From: Anaerolineae bacterium
GTDB lineage: Bacteria; Chloroflexota; Anaerolineae; Promineifilales; Promineifilaceae
NCBI GenBank assembly: GCA_019637635.1
Contig: JAHBVI010000001.1
Coordinates: 1-64,000, forward strand
Direction: 5' to 3'
Length of the DNA stretch: 64,000 nt
Shown: in pieces, positions 44,107 through 53,345 of the stretch
Numbering within the stretch: the first letter of the stretch is position 1
Layout of the letters: each line of letters begins with the position of its first letter
Made by a program: the position numbers and the translations under genes
The notes under the pieces: generated by a model
Database searches by the model: none
The model's input: the letters and a program-made list of their open reading frames with translations, nothing else
What the model was told of the DNA's origin: nothing

Positions 44107-44709
44107 TCAGGATGAGCGAGAAAAGGCTTTTTGAATGAACCATACCAGCCAGGCCAGCATCAGGCTGAACAGGATAAATACGGCCAAGAACGTGAATTGT
44201 ATACCATTGGATTCTGTGGTGCGCACAGGATTGGGCGGATGCAGTACTAATGCGGCCTGCCTATTGAGCCACAAGATCAGCCCCCACAGGAGGATGGGGA
44301 GAAGCCCTACCGGGCGTGAGGGCGGCAGCCACGCCAGAAGCACCTGCACAATCAGGGCTATGGCCAGACCATTGAGCGCGGCGGCCATGCGTGGTTCCTG
44401 CAACAACACGCCGCCCCAATTGATTTGTGAAGCCACCATACTCATGGCAATACCGGCGCCGTATACGGCCGTACTCATCCACCCCACTATCTGTAGCCAG
44501 CGCATCCAGGCAAGCCGCCCCGTCATAAAAATAGCCAGCCCCAACAGACCAGCCGCGCCTAACCCCACCATCCCGGCCCAGGTAAGCCCCACATGCAAAT
44601 AGACCGACTTAATGCCACTGCCTAACGTTCGCTCATCTGGCCCTAACCATACCACCAGACAAAGCAGCAGCATAATGCCCGCAATGGTTGCCCAACCACG
44701 TTTACTCAA
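44107..44709 (-). CDS. Small membrane protein, CcmC/CcsA-like in pattern
   Basis: About 200 residues from TTG at 44709, whose first bases overlap the fabH stop codon. Six membrane helices are seen. Segments SVYLHVGLTWAG, INWGGVLLQEPRM and LHPPNP recall the haem-handling CcmC/CcsA family (conserved His residues and a Trp-rich motif), but the Trp-rich signature WGxxWxWD is degraded to WGGVLLQEP. No other cytochrome c maturation gene is in the window. I rate the family link as weak; a membrane protein coupled to fabH is certain only in topology and position. Confidence 0.6.
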   Translation of the reverse strand: MSKRGWATIAGIMLLLCLVVWLGPDERTLGSGIKSVYLHVGLTWAGMVGLGAAGLLGLAIFMTGRLAWMRWLQIVGWMSTAVYGAGIAMSMVASQINWGGVLLQEPRMAAALNGLAIALIVQVLLAWLPPSRPVGLLPILLWGLILWLNRQAALVLHPPNPVRTTESNGIQFTFLAVFILFSLMLAWLVWFIQKAFSRSS

Positions 44710-45881
44710 AGATCGTTCTCCCGTGTCTTTTTGTCGCCATCTTTCAGGGAAGCGTCGGGGGTGGGCGAGCCGCCAATCCAGGCGCCAAAGCGACGGCCGT
44801 ACCGCTTCATCTTTGAACGGCCTCGGGCATACACATAGCGGGCGCGCCGCCATTCCCGGCGCGGCAGGGAAACGTCTGGCGGGGTCACATTCCACTTTAC
44901 CAATGAGGCCGCCCAGGTCAACCCGCCGCCAAAACCCACAAAAATCACGTTGTCATCGGGTTGGAGACGGCCGTCTTTCACGGCGTCACACAGGGCAATG
45001 GGAATAGAGGCGGCGGACGTGTTTCCCATCCACTGCACGTTGGTATAAAACATTTCTTCTGGCAGTTTGAGCCGTTTGGCAGCCGCTTCGATAATGCGGG
45101 TGTTCGCCTGGTGGGGCACAATCAGGTCTACGTCTTCCAGGGCCATGTTGGCTTTGCGCAGCGTTTCATGCACGGAATCGGCAATGACCTGGGTGGCAAA
45201 GCGGAAGACCTGACGGCCGTCCATAGCAATCGTATTGCGTTTATGCCCGTTGTGAAAATACTCCGGCCCCAGGGTGGGGACGGGGTTGTGGTAAACGGCC
45301 GGCAGGCTGAGCAAATCGCCGCCGGAGCCATCAGAGCGCAGCGTGGAAGCCAATACGCCGCCGGGAATGTTGCTGCCTTTGAGGACCACAGCGCCTGCGC
45401 CATCGCCAAACAAAACACAGGTGCCCCGGTCTTCCCAATCCAACACCCGCGTCATCGTTTCCGCGCCAATGACAATGGCATTACGCACAGAGCCGGTGGC
45501 GATGGCCTGCGCTGCCATGTCCAGACCATAAACAAAGCCGGAACAGGCGGCGCTGAGATCAAACGCACCCGCTTTTATGGCTCCCAGATAATCCTGCACG
45601 CGGCAGGCGGTGGAAGGGAAAATGTATTCAGGGGTGGAGGTGGCTACAATAATGAGTTCCACCTGGGAAGGGTGCAGATCGGCGACGGCCAAAGCGCGAG
45701 CGGCAGCTTCAAAAGCCAGCGTGGCCGTGGTCTCCCGCTCCCCGGCAATGTGCCGTTCGTGGATGCCGGTGCGCCGTATAATCCATTCGTCGGTTGTTTC
45801 GATCATGCGTTCCAGATCGTGATTGGTAAGAACCCGGTCAGGTACATATTTGCCCCAACCGATGATGTGTGCATATTTCAT
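44706..45881 (-). CDS. fabH: Beta-ketoacyl-ACP synthase III with an Arg-rich C-terminal tail
   Basis: A 391-residue protein. The thiolase fold is complete: Cys in SAACSGF (about 112), His in VPHQANTR and Asn in GNTSAAS. FabH condenses acetyl-CoA (or a branched starter) with malonyl-ACP to begin fatty-acid synthesis. Family members are about 320-330 residues; here about 60 extra residues rich in Arg and Lys (REWRRARYVYARGRSKMKR) follow the last catalytic strand. The downstream membrane gene starts within its stop codon. No other fab genes are nearby. It starts at ATG 45881 (MKYAHIIGWGKYVPD). Confidence 0.92.
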   Translation of the reverse strand: MKYAHIIGWGKYVPDRVLTNHDLERMIETTDEWIIRRTGIHERHIAGERETTATLAFEAAARALAVADLHPSQVELIIVATSTPEYIFPSTACRVQDYLGAIKAGAFDLSAACSGFVYGLDMAAQAIATGSVRNAIVIGAETMTRVLDWEDRGTCVLFGDGAGAVVLKGSNIPGGVLASTLRSDGSGGDLLSLPAVYHNPVPTLGPEYFHNGHKRNTIAMDGRQVFRFATQVIADSVHETLRKANMALEDVDLIVPHQANTRIIEAAAKRLKLPEEMFYTNVQWMGNTSAASIPIALCDAVKDGRLQPDDNVIFVGFGGGLTWAASLVKWNVTPPDVSLPRREWRRARYVYARGRSKMKRYGRRFGAWIGGSPTPDASLKDGDKKTRENDL

Positions 45882-45905
45882 CGTTTTCCTCTACAGATGG
45901 ACGGT

Positions 45906-45978
45906 GGATGCTGTGTTTTCTTGTGATTGGTTCAATCTTCAGGATTGAACTAATCTTGTATCAAAACACAGGGCATCC
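45906..45978. repeat. Nested hairpin between fabH and the metallopeptidase gene
   Basis: Outer arms GGATGCTGTGTTTT and AAAACACAGGGCATCC enclose an inner stem ATTGGTTCAATCTT/GGATTGAACTAAT (45926-45954). The inner word TTGGTTCAATCTT recurs at 60772-60804. It lies in the divergent promoter region; the remaining gap to 46112 holds no gene. Confidence 0.7.
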
Positions 45979-46112
45979 GGTTCGGTTACGATAGAGTGAA
46001 TTGTATGCCAGGCAGCAATGGCAATTCAATGAGAAATATGAGAGCCAGTGGTTTTTTCCTATGGACAGGCAGCGTCACCCGGCTATGCTTATAGGGGATA
46101 AGGTGAACAACC

Positions 46113-48314
46113 ATGAACGAAACTATTCGCGTGATTCCTCCCTCTGATCCGGCGCCGGACAGACCGCGCTGGCTGCCGTGGCTGGCTGCCGGTTGTGTGT
46201 TTATGCTGCTGTGCCTGGGCTGCGTGGGGGTAGTCGGTCTGGGTGGCGGTTATTATGCCTATACCCAATTCCGTTTGGGGCCAACAGCCAATGTGTCCGC
46301 CACGGAAACGGCCCAGGCTGCTCTGGCCCATACCGAGACGCTGCCTGAAAACACAGCTACGGCGCCTGGTCAAGACCCGCCCACGCTCCAACCACCCCCC
46401 ACAGCCACGATTGAAGATACACCAACCGATACTCCCCTGCCGCCGGTAGAGACGCCAACCGCAGAAGCAACGGCCGTGTCCACCATTGATTTATCCGTGC
46501 CCACCCAGATCAACCAGATGCCGGCGCCGCCAAGAGCCGGGCAAGATTTGCAGCAGCTTTACATCACAGAATTCCCGGCGCATGATTTTTATGACACGGC
46601 CGTGCGCCTGAACAACTACAGCGGCCCCCGCACCATCACCGCCCCCACTTACCAGCCCGGCGATACCCATTCTTTTACCGTTGATGGCGACAGAATCCAG
46701 GCCACGCTGGCTGCCGTAACTGAGAATACCTATTTCTGGGTGGCCGAAGGCGCAGACATCAGCACTGCCGCTGCCGTCGCTGCCGCCAACCACTTTGAAG
46801 CAGCCTATTACGAATCATTGGTCAACCTGTTTGGGCCGGTCTGGCAGCCCGGCGTAGACAACGATCCCCGCTTTTCCGTGCTGCACCTGAGCAGTTCGGC
46901 CGCCGATGAGTTAGGTTTTTTTCGCGGCGAAGATGAATATCCGCGCACCATTGCCCCTGGCTCCAACGAGCAAGAGATCATTTACCTGAACATGGGTGAA
47001 CTGGAAATGGGGGAGGATTTGTATTACGCCACCCTGATACATGAGGTGCAGCATCTCATCCAGTGGAATATGGACCCCGGCGAAGCGGCCTGGATGAATG
47101 AAGGGTTGTCACAGTTGGCGGAAATAGCCCTGGGTTTCACCGATACGGCCGAAACCAGAGATTACCTGGAAAACCCGGCCACTCCCCTCAACAGTTGGAA
47201 CTATGATGATGAGGTGATTTACGCGCATTATGCCGGGGCGTATTTGTTTCTGGTGTATGTGTGGGAGCAGTTGGGGGAAACGGCCGTGCAAGAGTTAGCC
47301 CGCCACCCGGCCACCGGTATGGCCGGGGTTTATGCCATTTTACAAGGGTTCGCTCCCGACATTTCCCTGGAACAGTTTACGGCCAATTGGGCCGCAGCCA
47401 ATTATCTGGACAATGGCGTCACGGTAGCGCGGGGCGTAGACGGCCGTTACCATTACCAAAATCTGACGTTACGGCGACCCACCCTGCACCAAAAAGCCAC
47501 CGCCAACCAGACGTATGACGAAATAGACAGCCTGGCCCAATTTGGCGTACATTATATTGACCTGCGAGAGTGGCGTGGGCCGGTGACGATCTCTTTTGCC
47601 GGGGACACGGCCGTGCCGCTGATAGACGCCAGCCTCAACCAGACCGCCGATAATCTCTTCTGGTATGCCCCCGCTGTTGATGAGATGAACGCCCGCCTCA
47701 CCGGCCTCTACGATCTCAGCAATGTCAACCAGGCCACGCTCACTTATTCCACCTGGTATGACCTGGAAGAAGAGTATGATTTTGCCTACCTTTCCGCTTC
47801 CACCGATGGCGGCCAGACCTGGCAGATGCTCACCCCTGAACACAGCAGCCGGGGCAATAGAGGACGTGGGTATAACGGCCGTAGCGCCGCCAAACCCGGC
47901 GCCCAAAATGGCTGGCTGAAAGAAAATATTTCCCTCAATGCCTTCACCGGGCAGCCCATCCAGCTTCGCATTGACGTCATTACCGATTCCGGCATCACCG
48001 GGCAGGGATTCGCCATAGACGATATTTCCGTCACCGGCCATCAGGCTGCCTCCTTCACCGACGGGCCGGAAAACTGGCAGGCTGAAGGTTTTGTGCTGAC
48101 CGGCGGTTGGCTGCCCCAAAGATGGTCTGTACTCTTGATTGAAGAAAAGGTGGAAGGCGAACCCGGCCCGCGTGTTACCCCTCTGGCATTAGATGACCTG
48201 AATCGGGGGCAATGGGTAGTCAATATGGGCAAAGGGGGCGGCGTGTTAATGATTATGCCGCAAACCCCCTTCACCCAAAATGAAGCCGTTTACTGGCTCA
48301 ACATCACCCCATAA
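46113..48314 (+). CDS. Large secreted gluzincin metallopeptidase, membrane-anchored
   Basis: A 733-residue protein. A short cytoplasmic start (MNETIRVIPP) and one membrane helix (about 20-50) lead to a Thr/Pro-rich stalk. The catalytic domain follows with HEVQH in LIHEVQHLIQW (about 312) and NEGLSQLAE about 20 residues later; this zinc-binding HExxH plus downstream Glu marks a gluzincin. The C-terminal half has beta-rich modules like those of immune inhibitor A-type peptidases (YDFAYLSASTDGGQTW, GFAIDDISV). It probably digests extracellular protein. The ATG follows AAGGTGAAC. A strong bidirectional terminator follows. Confidence 0.87.
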   Translation: MNETIRVIPPSDPAPDRPRWLPWLAAGCVFMLLCLGCVGVVGLGGGYYAYTQFRLGPTANVSATETAQAALAHTETLPENTATAPGQDPPTLQPPPTATIEDTPTDTPLPPVETPTAEATAVSTIDLSVPTQINQMPAPPRAGQDLQQLYITEFPAHDFYDTAVRLNNYSGPRTITAPTYQPGDTHSFTVDGDRIQATLAAVTENTYFWVAEGADISTAAAVAAANHFEAAYYESLVNLFGPVWQPGVDNDPRFSVLHLSSSAADELGFFRGEDEYPRTIAPGSNEQEIIYLNMGELEMGEDLYYATLIHEVQHLIQWNMDPGEAAWMNEGLSQLAEIALGFTDTAETRDYLENPATPLNSWNYDDEVIYAHYAGAYLFLVYVWEQLGETAVQELARHPATGMAGVYAILQGFAPDISLEQFTANWAAANYLDNGVTVARGVDGRYHYQNLTLRRPTLHQKATANQTYDEIDSLAQFGVHYIDLREWRGPVTISFAGDTAVPLIDASLNQTADNLFWYAPAVDEMNARLTGLYDLSNVNQATLTYSTWYDLEEEYDFAYLSASTDGGQTWQMLTPEHSSRGNRGRGYNGRSAAKPGAQNGWLKENISLNAFTGQPIQLRIDVITDSGITGQGFAIDDISVTGHQAASFTDGPENWQAEGFVLTGGWLPQRWSVLLIEEKVEGEPGPRVTPLALDDLNRGQWVVNMGKGGGVLMIMPQTPFTQNEAVYWLNITP

Positions 48315-48318
48315 TAAA

Positions 48319-48350
48319 GACATCCGATTTTTTTGAAAAATCGGATGTCT
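48319..48350. terminator. Bidirectional intrinsic terminator
   Basis: GACATCCGATTTTT and AAAAATCGGATGTC form a 14-bp stem with a T-run and A-run at the loop side. It lies 5 bases after the peptidase stop and 21 bases before the stop of the convergent secreted-protein gene, so it serves both strands. Confidence 0.85.
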
Positions 48351-48370
48351 CTCAATCAATCTAACCGCTT

Positions 48371-49510
48371 CTAGCCACTGCAAAAATCAGCCGTCGTGGT
48401 GGTGTTCCAGAACCAGTTATAGCTGAAGTAAGGCGAACCCTGGGCGCGAATGGCAATCTGGCTTAACCCTTTCACACCATCAGGAATGGGCATGCTAAAG
48501 CGGGCTGTCCCGCCGCTGCCGGAATTAAACGTACCTGCCGGATAACCTAACAGTCCTTGTGTGCCCATAGCCCCCATCGTCACCGTGAAGTTCATATTAG
48601 CCGGGTAATTGGCCGTCTGGAACTGCACCGAACTATCACGCACCACCTGGCAAATCTTGATTGTGGGAATACCCGTGACCGGTGGCACCACAACAATGGG
48701 TGGCGTGGGGGTTGGCTGACCGCCGGTACTGCCACCGGTTGTGTTATTCCAGAACCAGTTGTAGGCATAAAACGGATTGGCATGGCGTGTTTGGGCGCGA
48801 ATGGCAATGCGGGCCTGCCCGCGCAGTTCGGCCGGGATGTTGAAGGTCTGCTGGATGGCCCCACCGGCGCCGGAATTAATCTCACCTACTTTGATGCCGC
48901 CAATGCCCTGCGTATACATCAGCCCCATGGTCACGTCAAAAAGCTGGTTTGGCGGGAAATTGTTGGTCAGAATGGTGACATTGGTATCGGTGGTAACGCT
49001 GACGATGCTGAAAGTGGGGATACCCACGTAGCTGGGCGGCGGTACCGGTTGGCCACCGCTGCCGCCCGAAGTGCCGCTGGTATTGTTCCAGAACCAGTTA
49101 AAGCTGTAATACCCCTGGGCGCTGTCCAGCCGGATGGCAACTTGCTGCTGCCCTTTCAGAAAATTGGGAATGGCATAGGTGGCTGCGCCATCCCCCCGGC
49201 TGGAATCAAAGGAACCCACTACTTCGCCACCCAAACCGGCGGTGCCCATATAATTCATGCGCACGGTGAATATCTGGCCCTGGGGATAATTGTGGGTCTG
49301 GATGGTGACGGTCTGGTCCGTTACCACACTGACAATGGAAATAGTGGGGATGGTCTGGCTGGCGGCGCTGGTGGTGCTGGCGCCCAGCAGCAGGAAGAGG
49401 GAAAGAGCAAACATGACCATTCCCAACAGTCGCCAGGGGGAACGGCCGTGAACCACCACATGCTTTGCGTTAGACGCCGGCAGACTCCCGTGATCAATTT
49501 GATTGGACAT
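48371..49510 (-). CDS. Secreted protein with three homologous beta repeats
   Basis: A 379-residue protein. A signal region (residues 22-50, MVMFALSLFLLLGASTT) is followed by three repeats of about 95-105 residues. Each begins with IPTxxIxxVxxDxxVxIxTxNxP and ends in YxxNWFWNNT (residues about 55-150, 160-265 and 280-379). Pro/Gly-rich linkers (PPPSYVG, PTPPIVVVPP) separate them. Such beta-sandwich repeats are frequent in Chloroflexota surface proteins; the function is unknown, probably adhesion or sheath. Downstream is the shared terminator at 48319-48350. Confidence 0.8.
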   Translation of the reverse strand: MSNQIDHGSLPASNAKHVVVHGRSPWRLLGMVMFALSLFLLLGASTTSAASQTIPTISIVSVVTDQTVTIQTHNYPQGQIFTVRMNYMGTAGLGGEVVGSFDSSRGDGAATYAIPNFLKGQQQVAIRLDSAQGYYSFNWFWNNTSGTSGGSGGQPVPPPSYVGIPTFSIVSVTTDTNVTILTNNFPPNQLFDVTMGLMYTQGIGGIKVGEINSGAGGAIQQTFNIPAELRGQARIAIRAQTRHANPFYAYNWFWNNTTGGSTGGQPTPTPPIVVVPPVTGIPTIKICQVVRDSSVQFQTANYPANMNFTVTMGAMGTQGLLGYPAGTFNSGSGGTARFSMPIPDGVKGLSQIAIRAQGSPYFSYNWFWNTTTTADFCSG

Positions 49511-49698
49511 ACAAACCTCCTTATACAGTTGTTCGATAAAATAGGGAGTACGGCCGTTGGTCTGCCCTGGCAGGCAAACGATTAAAAGCAGGTTTAATCT
49601 ATCCGATTAAAATGCTCAATTACCATACCCCTCATGCACCATGACCGCATTATACAACAAGATTATGTCACGTTCTATAGAACATTCATTCGTTATGT
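49511..49698. other. Promoter-side gap of the three-repeat protein
   Basis: No gene is seen. It contains the AAGGAGG ribosome site of the secreted-protein gene near 49512-49520, one ACGGCCGT and AT-rich sequence likely to hold its promoter. Confidence 0.45.
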
Positions 49699-49740
49699 AA
49701 AAAAAAAGCCCACCGGCTGGTCTGGCAACCGGTGGGCTTT
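49699..49740 (-). terminator. Intrinsic terminator of the V4R gene
   Basis: AAAGCCCACCGG and CCGGTGGGCTTT form a 12-bp stem; on the minus strand it is followed by a run of eight or nine T. It lies 26 bases past the V4R stop codon. Confidence 0.88.
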
Positions 49741-49766
49741 GGCGGCAAAGTAAAAACGAGGAAGCG

Positions 49767-50402
49767 TTACATGGGGTTCTTTTCAATCACAATCACGCCG
49801 ACCTCATCCCCTTTGGCAATACAGTGGGTGGGCGTGACGTTATACCGTTTATCGGCATCGGCAAAATTCTCCAATGCTCCTTGTAAAACCCCAACCGCCA
49901 GATAACAAACTGGCGAGTCTGAAGTCCGGCCCGTACACATAGGGCATACATGGATATTCCAATACCAGGCCGTGTCATCCTCTTCCACACTGACCTGTTG
50001 GTCACTCACCTGGTTGAAAAACTTGGCAAAAAATTGTAACCCCAAAGAGACCCGCCGCTCAAAAGAGCCAATTTTCATGGCAGCGCGGGCCGCTTTGGCA
50101 ATCTGCCCAAAATGCTCAATGCCATCATTCAACGTCTTTTTACCGGCGCGGGTGGCAAAGGCGCGCGCCCCTCTGGGGCCATACATATCCCAATAAGCTT
50201 GCTGCAACTTGCCCACCTGGTCAAAAGGGAATTCCTTCTTCATATTATCAGGGGGGTAGTTACCAATATACTCCGGGAGTCCAGCCAGATTCAACAGCGA
50301 ATTGACGCCATTTTTGCCGATGATTTCCTCTGTCGAAATCAAGAGGATACGCATCCACCTGTTCGGGTAGAAACAATTTTCATTTTGTGTGCCTGAACTC
50401 AT
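49767..50402 (-). CDS. V4R (4-vinyl reductase) domain protein
   Basis: A 211-residue protein from ATG at 50402 (MSSGTQNENCFYPN); an upstream ATG at 50417 is possible. The C-terminal part has the V4R layout with Cys residues in HVCPMCTGRTSDSPVCYLAVGVLQGAL. V4R domains bind hydrophobic ligands or metals and occur in BchJ, in regulators and in protein-trafficking factors. There are no bacteriochlorophyll genes here, so a photosynthetic role is not implied. It has its own terminator and stands alone. Confidence 0.85.
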   Translation of the reverse strand: MSSGTQNENCFYPNRWMRILLISTEEIIGKNGVNSLLNLAGLPEYIGNYPPDNMKKEFPFDQVGKLQQAYWDMYGPRGARAFATRAGKKTLNDGIEHFGQIAKAARAAMKIGSFERRVSLGLQFFAKFFNQVSDQQVSVEEDDTAWYWNIHVCPMCTGRTSDSPVCYLAVGVLQGALENFADADKRYNVTPTHCIAKGDEVGVIVIEKNPM

Positions 50403-50441
50403 TTTTACCTCCAACAACCGAGTGACTTGTGGATTGAGACC

Positions 50442-50464
50442 CTAAGGGTTTCTGAAACCCTTAG
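50442..50464. other. Small hairpin upstream of the V4R gene
   Basis: CTAAGGGTTTC and GAAACCCTTAG pair perfectly around one base. It lies in the gap between the divergent V4R and beta-propeller genes; its role is unclear. Confidence 0.5.
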
Positions 50465-50617
50465 CCCTTGCCTGATTTTAGCAAGAGCGCGCTAATTATA
50501 GTACACCTGTACAAATCTTACATAATCAAAACAGGGTGGATTACCTGGGAAAATTATACTATGTCTACTTGATGCCTTCAATGATAGCGCATTTTTTCAA
50601 AAAGTGCCTACACATTA

Positions 50618-50647
50618 TTGACAGGCAAACCAGCCTTTTGTTATGAT
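50618..50647 (+). promoter_or_regulatory. Sigma-70-like promoter of the secreted beta-propeller gene
   Basis: TTGACA at 50618-50623 and TATGAT at 50642-50647 are separated by 18 bases. The predicted start lies about 105 bases before the ATG at 50762. Confidence 0.6.
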
Positions 50648-50761
50648 GCCGCATGGGAGTGACGTTTAGCCAGATTTCCCTATAGTGTGTGCCATAAGCC
50701 AGATAACAACTGCCGGTAGCTTACCGGTAGGTGGCCGTTTCTGGCAAAGGAGGAAAACAAA

Positions 50762-51896
50762 ATGTCTCATTTGTTGTGGTTATTACGCAAAGTTAGTCTC
50801 CTGCTGGTCATGGTCATTTTTGCGTCATCCACAGTCCACCACGCCACTGGCCAGCCGTCTCCACTTCCCGGCCCGGCCGCGCCGCCCGGCCCCGCCGGAG
50901 TGGTTTTTGTGCAATTCCCCGAAGACGGGGGGGGGGGTAACAACTACGCTCTATCCGCTGGGCAGTGACGACGATATGCCCGTTCTGCCCCAGGCCATCC
51001 CCCTCTATAGCCAGCCAGACCCGCCCCGCTGCCAGACCGACGCCGTCCACGCCTCCCCCAATGGCGCTGCCCTCCTGCTGCAATACAATTGTGAAGACAC
51101 CCTCTTTGCCCGGTTGCTTGACCTGAATAATCCCGATGCCGTTACCCTGTTAAACCAGGGTTACTTTATGAACTGGTCGCCGGATGGCGCGTGGCTGCTC
51201 TTCCGCGACATCGAAACGGGCCAGGTATGGCTTATCCCTGTTAACGGCGGCGAGTGGCAGCCGCTTGAGCTGCCCGCCGGTACCTATGACGCGGCCTTTG
51301 CCCCGGACGGCCAGCGCGTGTTATATGCAGCCTCAGTTGGCCTGGGTTTTGGCAGCGAGATGGGCGTTCTGAATCTGGCCGATGGCCGCCTGGCTCCCTG
51401 GCAAACGTTTCCCGACCAGCTAGTGGCTCACGCCGCCTGGTCGCCGGATGGTAATTACCTGGCTTATGTGCTGCTGCCGGACACCAACATACCTTTTGTC
51501 ATCGGTGAATTGTGGCTGGCTGAACCAACCAGCGGCCAGCAGCTAACCCTGTTGGCAGAAGTGGATGCCGGGCATGGTTATGCGCCGGCCTGGTCGCCAG
51601 ACAGCGCCAGCCTGGTCTACGTCCACCGGGAAAACCCGGATGACATTCAGGCGGACCTTGAGCCGCTGGCCTTACGCAGCAATCTGTACCAGGTAGACGT
51701 GTATGCCGGTACGGTAACGCCCATTACCCAATTTGCGGACAGTCTGGTCTATGACGCTGTTTGGTCGCCGGATGGTTTGCTGGCCTTCACTGCTGATGAT
51801 GCCATCTGGATGTGGACGCCTGGGGAAACGGCCGTACCGGTCAGCCCGCCCGGAATTTACCGTCACCCTGCCTGGTTATCAGCCCCTATCCCGTAA
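50762..51896 (+). pseudogene. Secreted beta-propeller (TolB-like) protein, frameshifted at a G tract
   Basis: ATG at 50762 follows AAAGGAGGAAAACAA and opens a signal peptide (LLWLLRKVSLLLVMVIFASS) and a Pro-rich stretch in one frame. After a run of eleven G (50927-50937) the frame stops at 50966-50968. The rest, a six-bladed beta-propeller with repeated WSPDG and FAPDGQ turns, continues in the next frame to 51896. Ten G would join the two parts as EDGGGV. So the protein is either phase-variable by slippage, or the eleventh G is a sequencing error. It lies upstream of a second beta-propeller lipoprotein and the M23 peptidase. Confidence 0.85.
50927..50937. repeat. Homopolymer of eleven G
   Basis: The longest single-base run noticed in the window lies just after the signal peptide of a secreted protein and decides its reading frame. 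One base fewer restores the frame. Confidence 0.9.
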
Positions 51897-51958
51897 TCCG
51901 TTATCCGTAATCCGTTATCCGTAAGCCGTACTCCGATTACCGATAACCGATTACCCTC
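51893..51958. repeat. Word repeat of the CCGTAATCCGTTAT family
   Basis: CGTAATCCGTTATCCGTAATC-type copies are followed by GATTACCGATAACCGATTACC, a rough inverse. It touches the stop codon of the beta-propeller gene and ends at the AAAGGAGG ribosome site of the next gene. Confidence 0.7.
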
Positions 51959-51971
51959 AAAGGAGGCCCAT

Positions 51972-53225
51972 ATGAAACCCCAATACCTGCTGGCGTGCCT
52001 GGGCTGGTTGCTGTTGATAAGTGGCTGCACGGCCGTGCCAGAGAGCGCAGCTACTGTACCCGCCACCCGCATGGTGGGTGAGACCGCCACGGCTGCTACT
52101 ACCTTGCCCGCCCACACACCTTTGTCTGCTGCCGTTACGGCCACACTATTGCCTAATAGCACCTCTGCCCTCATGGAAGCGCCGATGCTGCCGGCTGCGG
52201 CCGTGCGGCAGACGCAGGCGGCGCTGGTTGCTGTTTACACTCCACTCCCATCCAAAACCCCCACACCTACCGCCACCCCTTTTACAGGCCCGGTCTGGCC
52301 CATTCTTTTTGCTGGTGTGCCATGCGTATCTGGACATTTCTATTGCACTGATCCCGAACGGCATGAGCCGATGCAATGGTATCAGGTTTACAGCGATGGT
52401 TCCGGCTTTAGATCTGTGGATCAATTGGAAAATCCCGACATGGTTATTCAACGCATCCGCTTTTCGCCTGATGGCTCTTTGATGGCTTATTGGGCGGCTT
52501 CATCCGAACACCGGCACCTTTTTTTGGCTGACTTGAACAACAAAAATCCAATAGAACTGGTTGTTGTTCCTGCTGAACAAGGCGCTTTAATGCAAGGGTT
52601 TGACTTTGTGCCAGAAACTAATTGCCTGGTCATCTGGTGGTCAGACATCCAGCAAGTGGCAGAATTTGAGACAGTCTCTGTGGAACAAGTATGTCCTGGC
52701 CATGCCGAACCACAAGAATTAGGTGTATTTGAACTTCCGTTTCGATCTGGAGGTTATCTATTATCTCCGCAAGGAGATGCTTTTCTGGCGCATAGTAGGA
52801 ATCGAGATCAAAATCTGCAGTTGTATATTCAAAAGATAGACGCCACTTCACCACCTCTCTTTCTTTTCACATCTGAAGATGAGCTTGCCTTCTTATCACC
52901 ACGGCGTTGGCAGCCAGATGGGCAGGCCATTGAGTTTATTCTTAACAGATACCACTCCCTTTCCTATGACCAGGCTGCCATTACCAAATATGCTATCAGC
53001 CGAGATGGGCAAACGGTGGAAAGTTATCTTCTTGTGGAAGACGCACCTTTTGGTTTGTGCTGTGACTGGTCGCCAGACGGCCGTGAAATTGTAATCGCCC
53101 TTCTTGACAGACCATCAGAGATAAATGGCATATACGTGTTTAATCTGGAAGATGCCAGTTGGCGACAAATTCTGCCAGGATTTCAACTCGATAGAGGGCC
53201 AATCTGGAGTCCGGAGATGCCATAA
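51972..53225 (+). CDS. Lipoprotein with TolB-like beta-propeller
   Basis: A 417-residue protein. The signal ends in LLLISGCTAV (lipobox Cys about residue 17). A Thr/Ala/Pro-rich linker of about 90 residues leads to a beta-propeller with turns such as IRFSPDGSLMAYW and CCDWSPDGREIVIA. It is likely anchored on the outer face of the membrane, with an unknown ligand. ATG at 51972 is preceded by AAAGGAGGCCC. It has the same layout as the preceding frameshifted gene and precedes the M23 peptidase; the three may form one secreted-protein operon. Confidence 0.85.
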   Translation: MKPQYLLACLGWLLLISGCTAVPESAATVPATRMVGETATAATTLPAHTPLSAAVTATLLPNSTSALMEAPMLPAAAVRQTQAALVAVYTPLPSKTPTPTATPFTGPVWPILFAGVPCVSGHFYCTDPERHEPMQWYQVYSDGSGFRSVDQLENPDMVIQRIRFSPDGSLMAYWAASSEHRHLFLADLNNKNPIELVVVPAEQGALMQGFDFVPETNCLVIWWSDIQQVAEFETVSVEQVCPGHAEPQELGVFELPFRSGGYLLSPQGDAFLAHSRNRDQNLQLYIQKIDATSPPLFLFTSEDELAFLSPRRWQPDGQAIEFILNRYHSLSYDQAAITKYAISRDGQTVESYLLVEDAPFGLCCDWSPDGREIVIALLDRPSEINGIYVFNLEDASWRQILPGFQLDRGPIWSPEMP

Positions 53226-53345
53226 GTGCGTGTTATTGCGGAAACCATGCGCTCATTTCTGGGGCTGGTTTCAGCATCTCAAAAATTAGTTTTATTAGCA
53301 ACAGGGTTTATCCCGTTACTCTATATCATACGAGGAGGTGTAATT

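Noticed and set aside
49767-50402. Bacteriochlorophyll synthesis gene bchJ
   Set aside because: Only the V4R fold is shared; no photosynthesis genes occur in the window.
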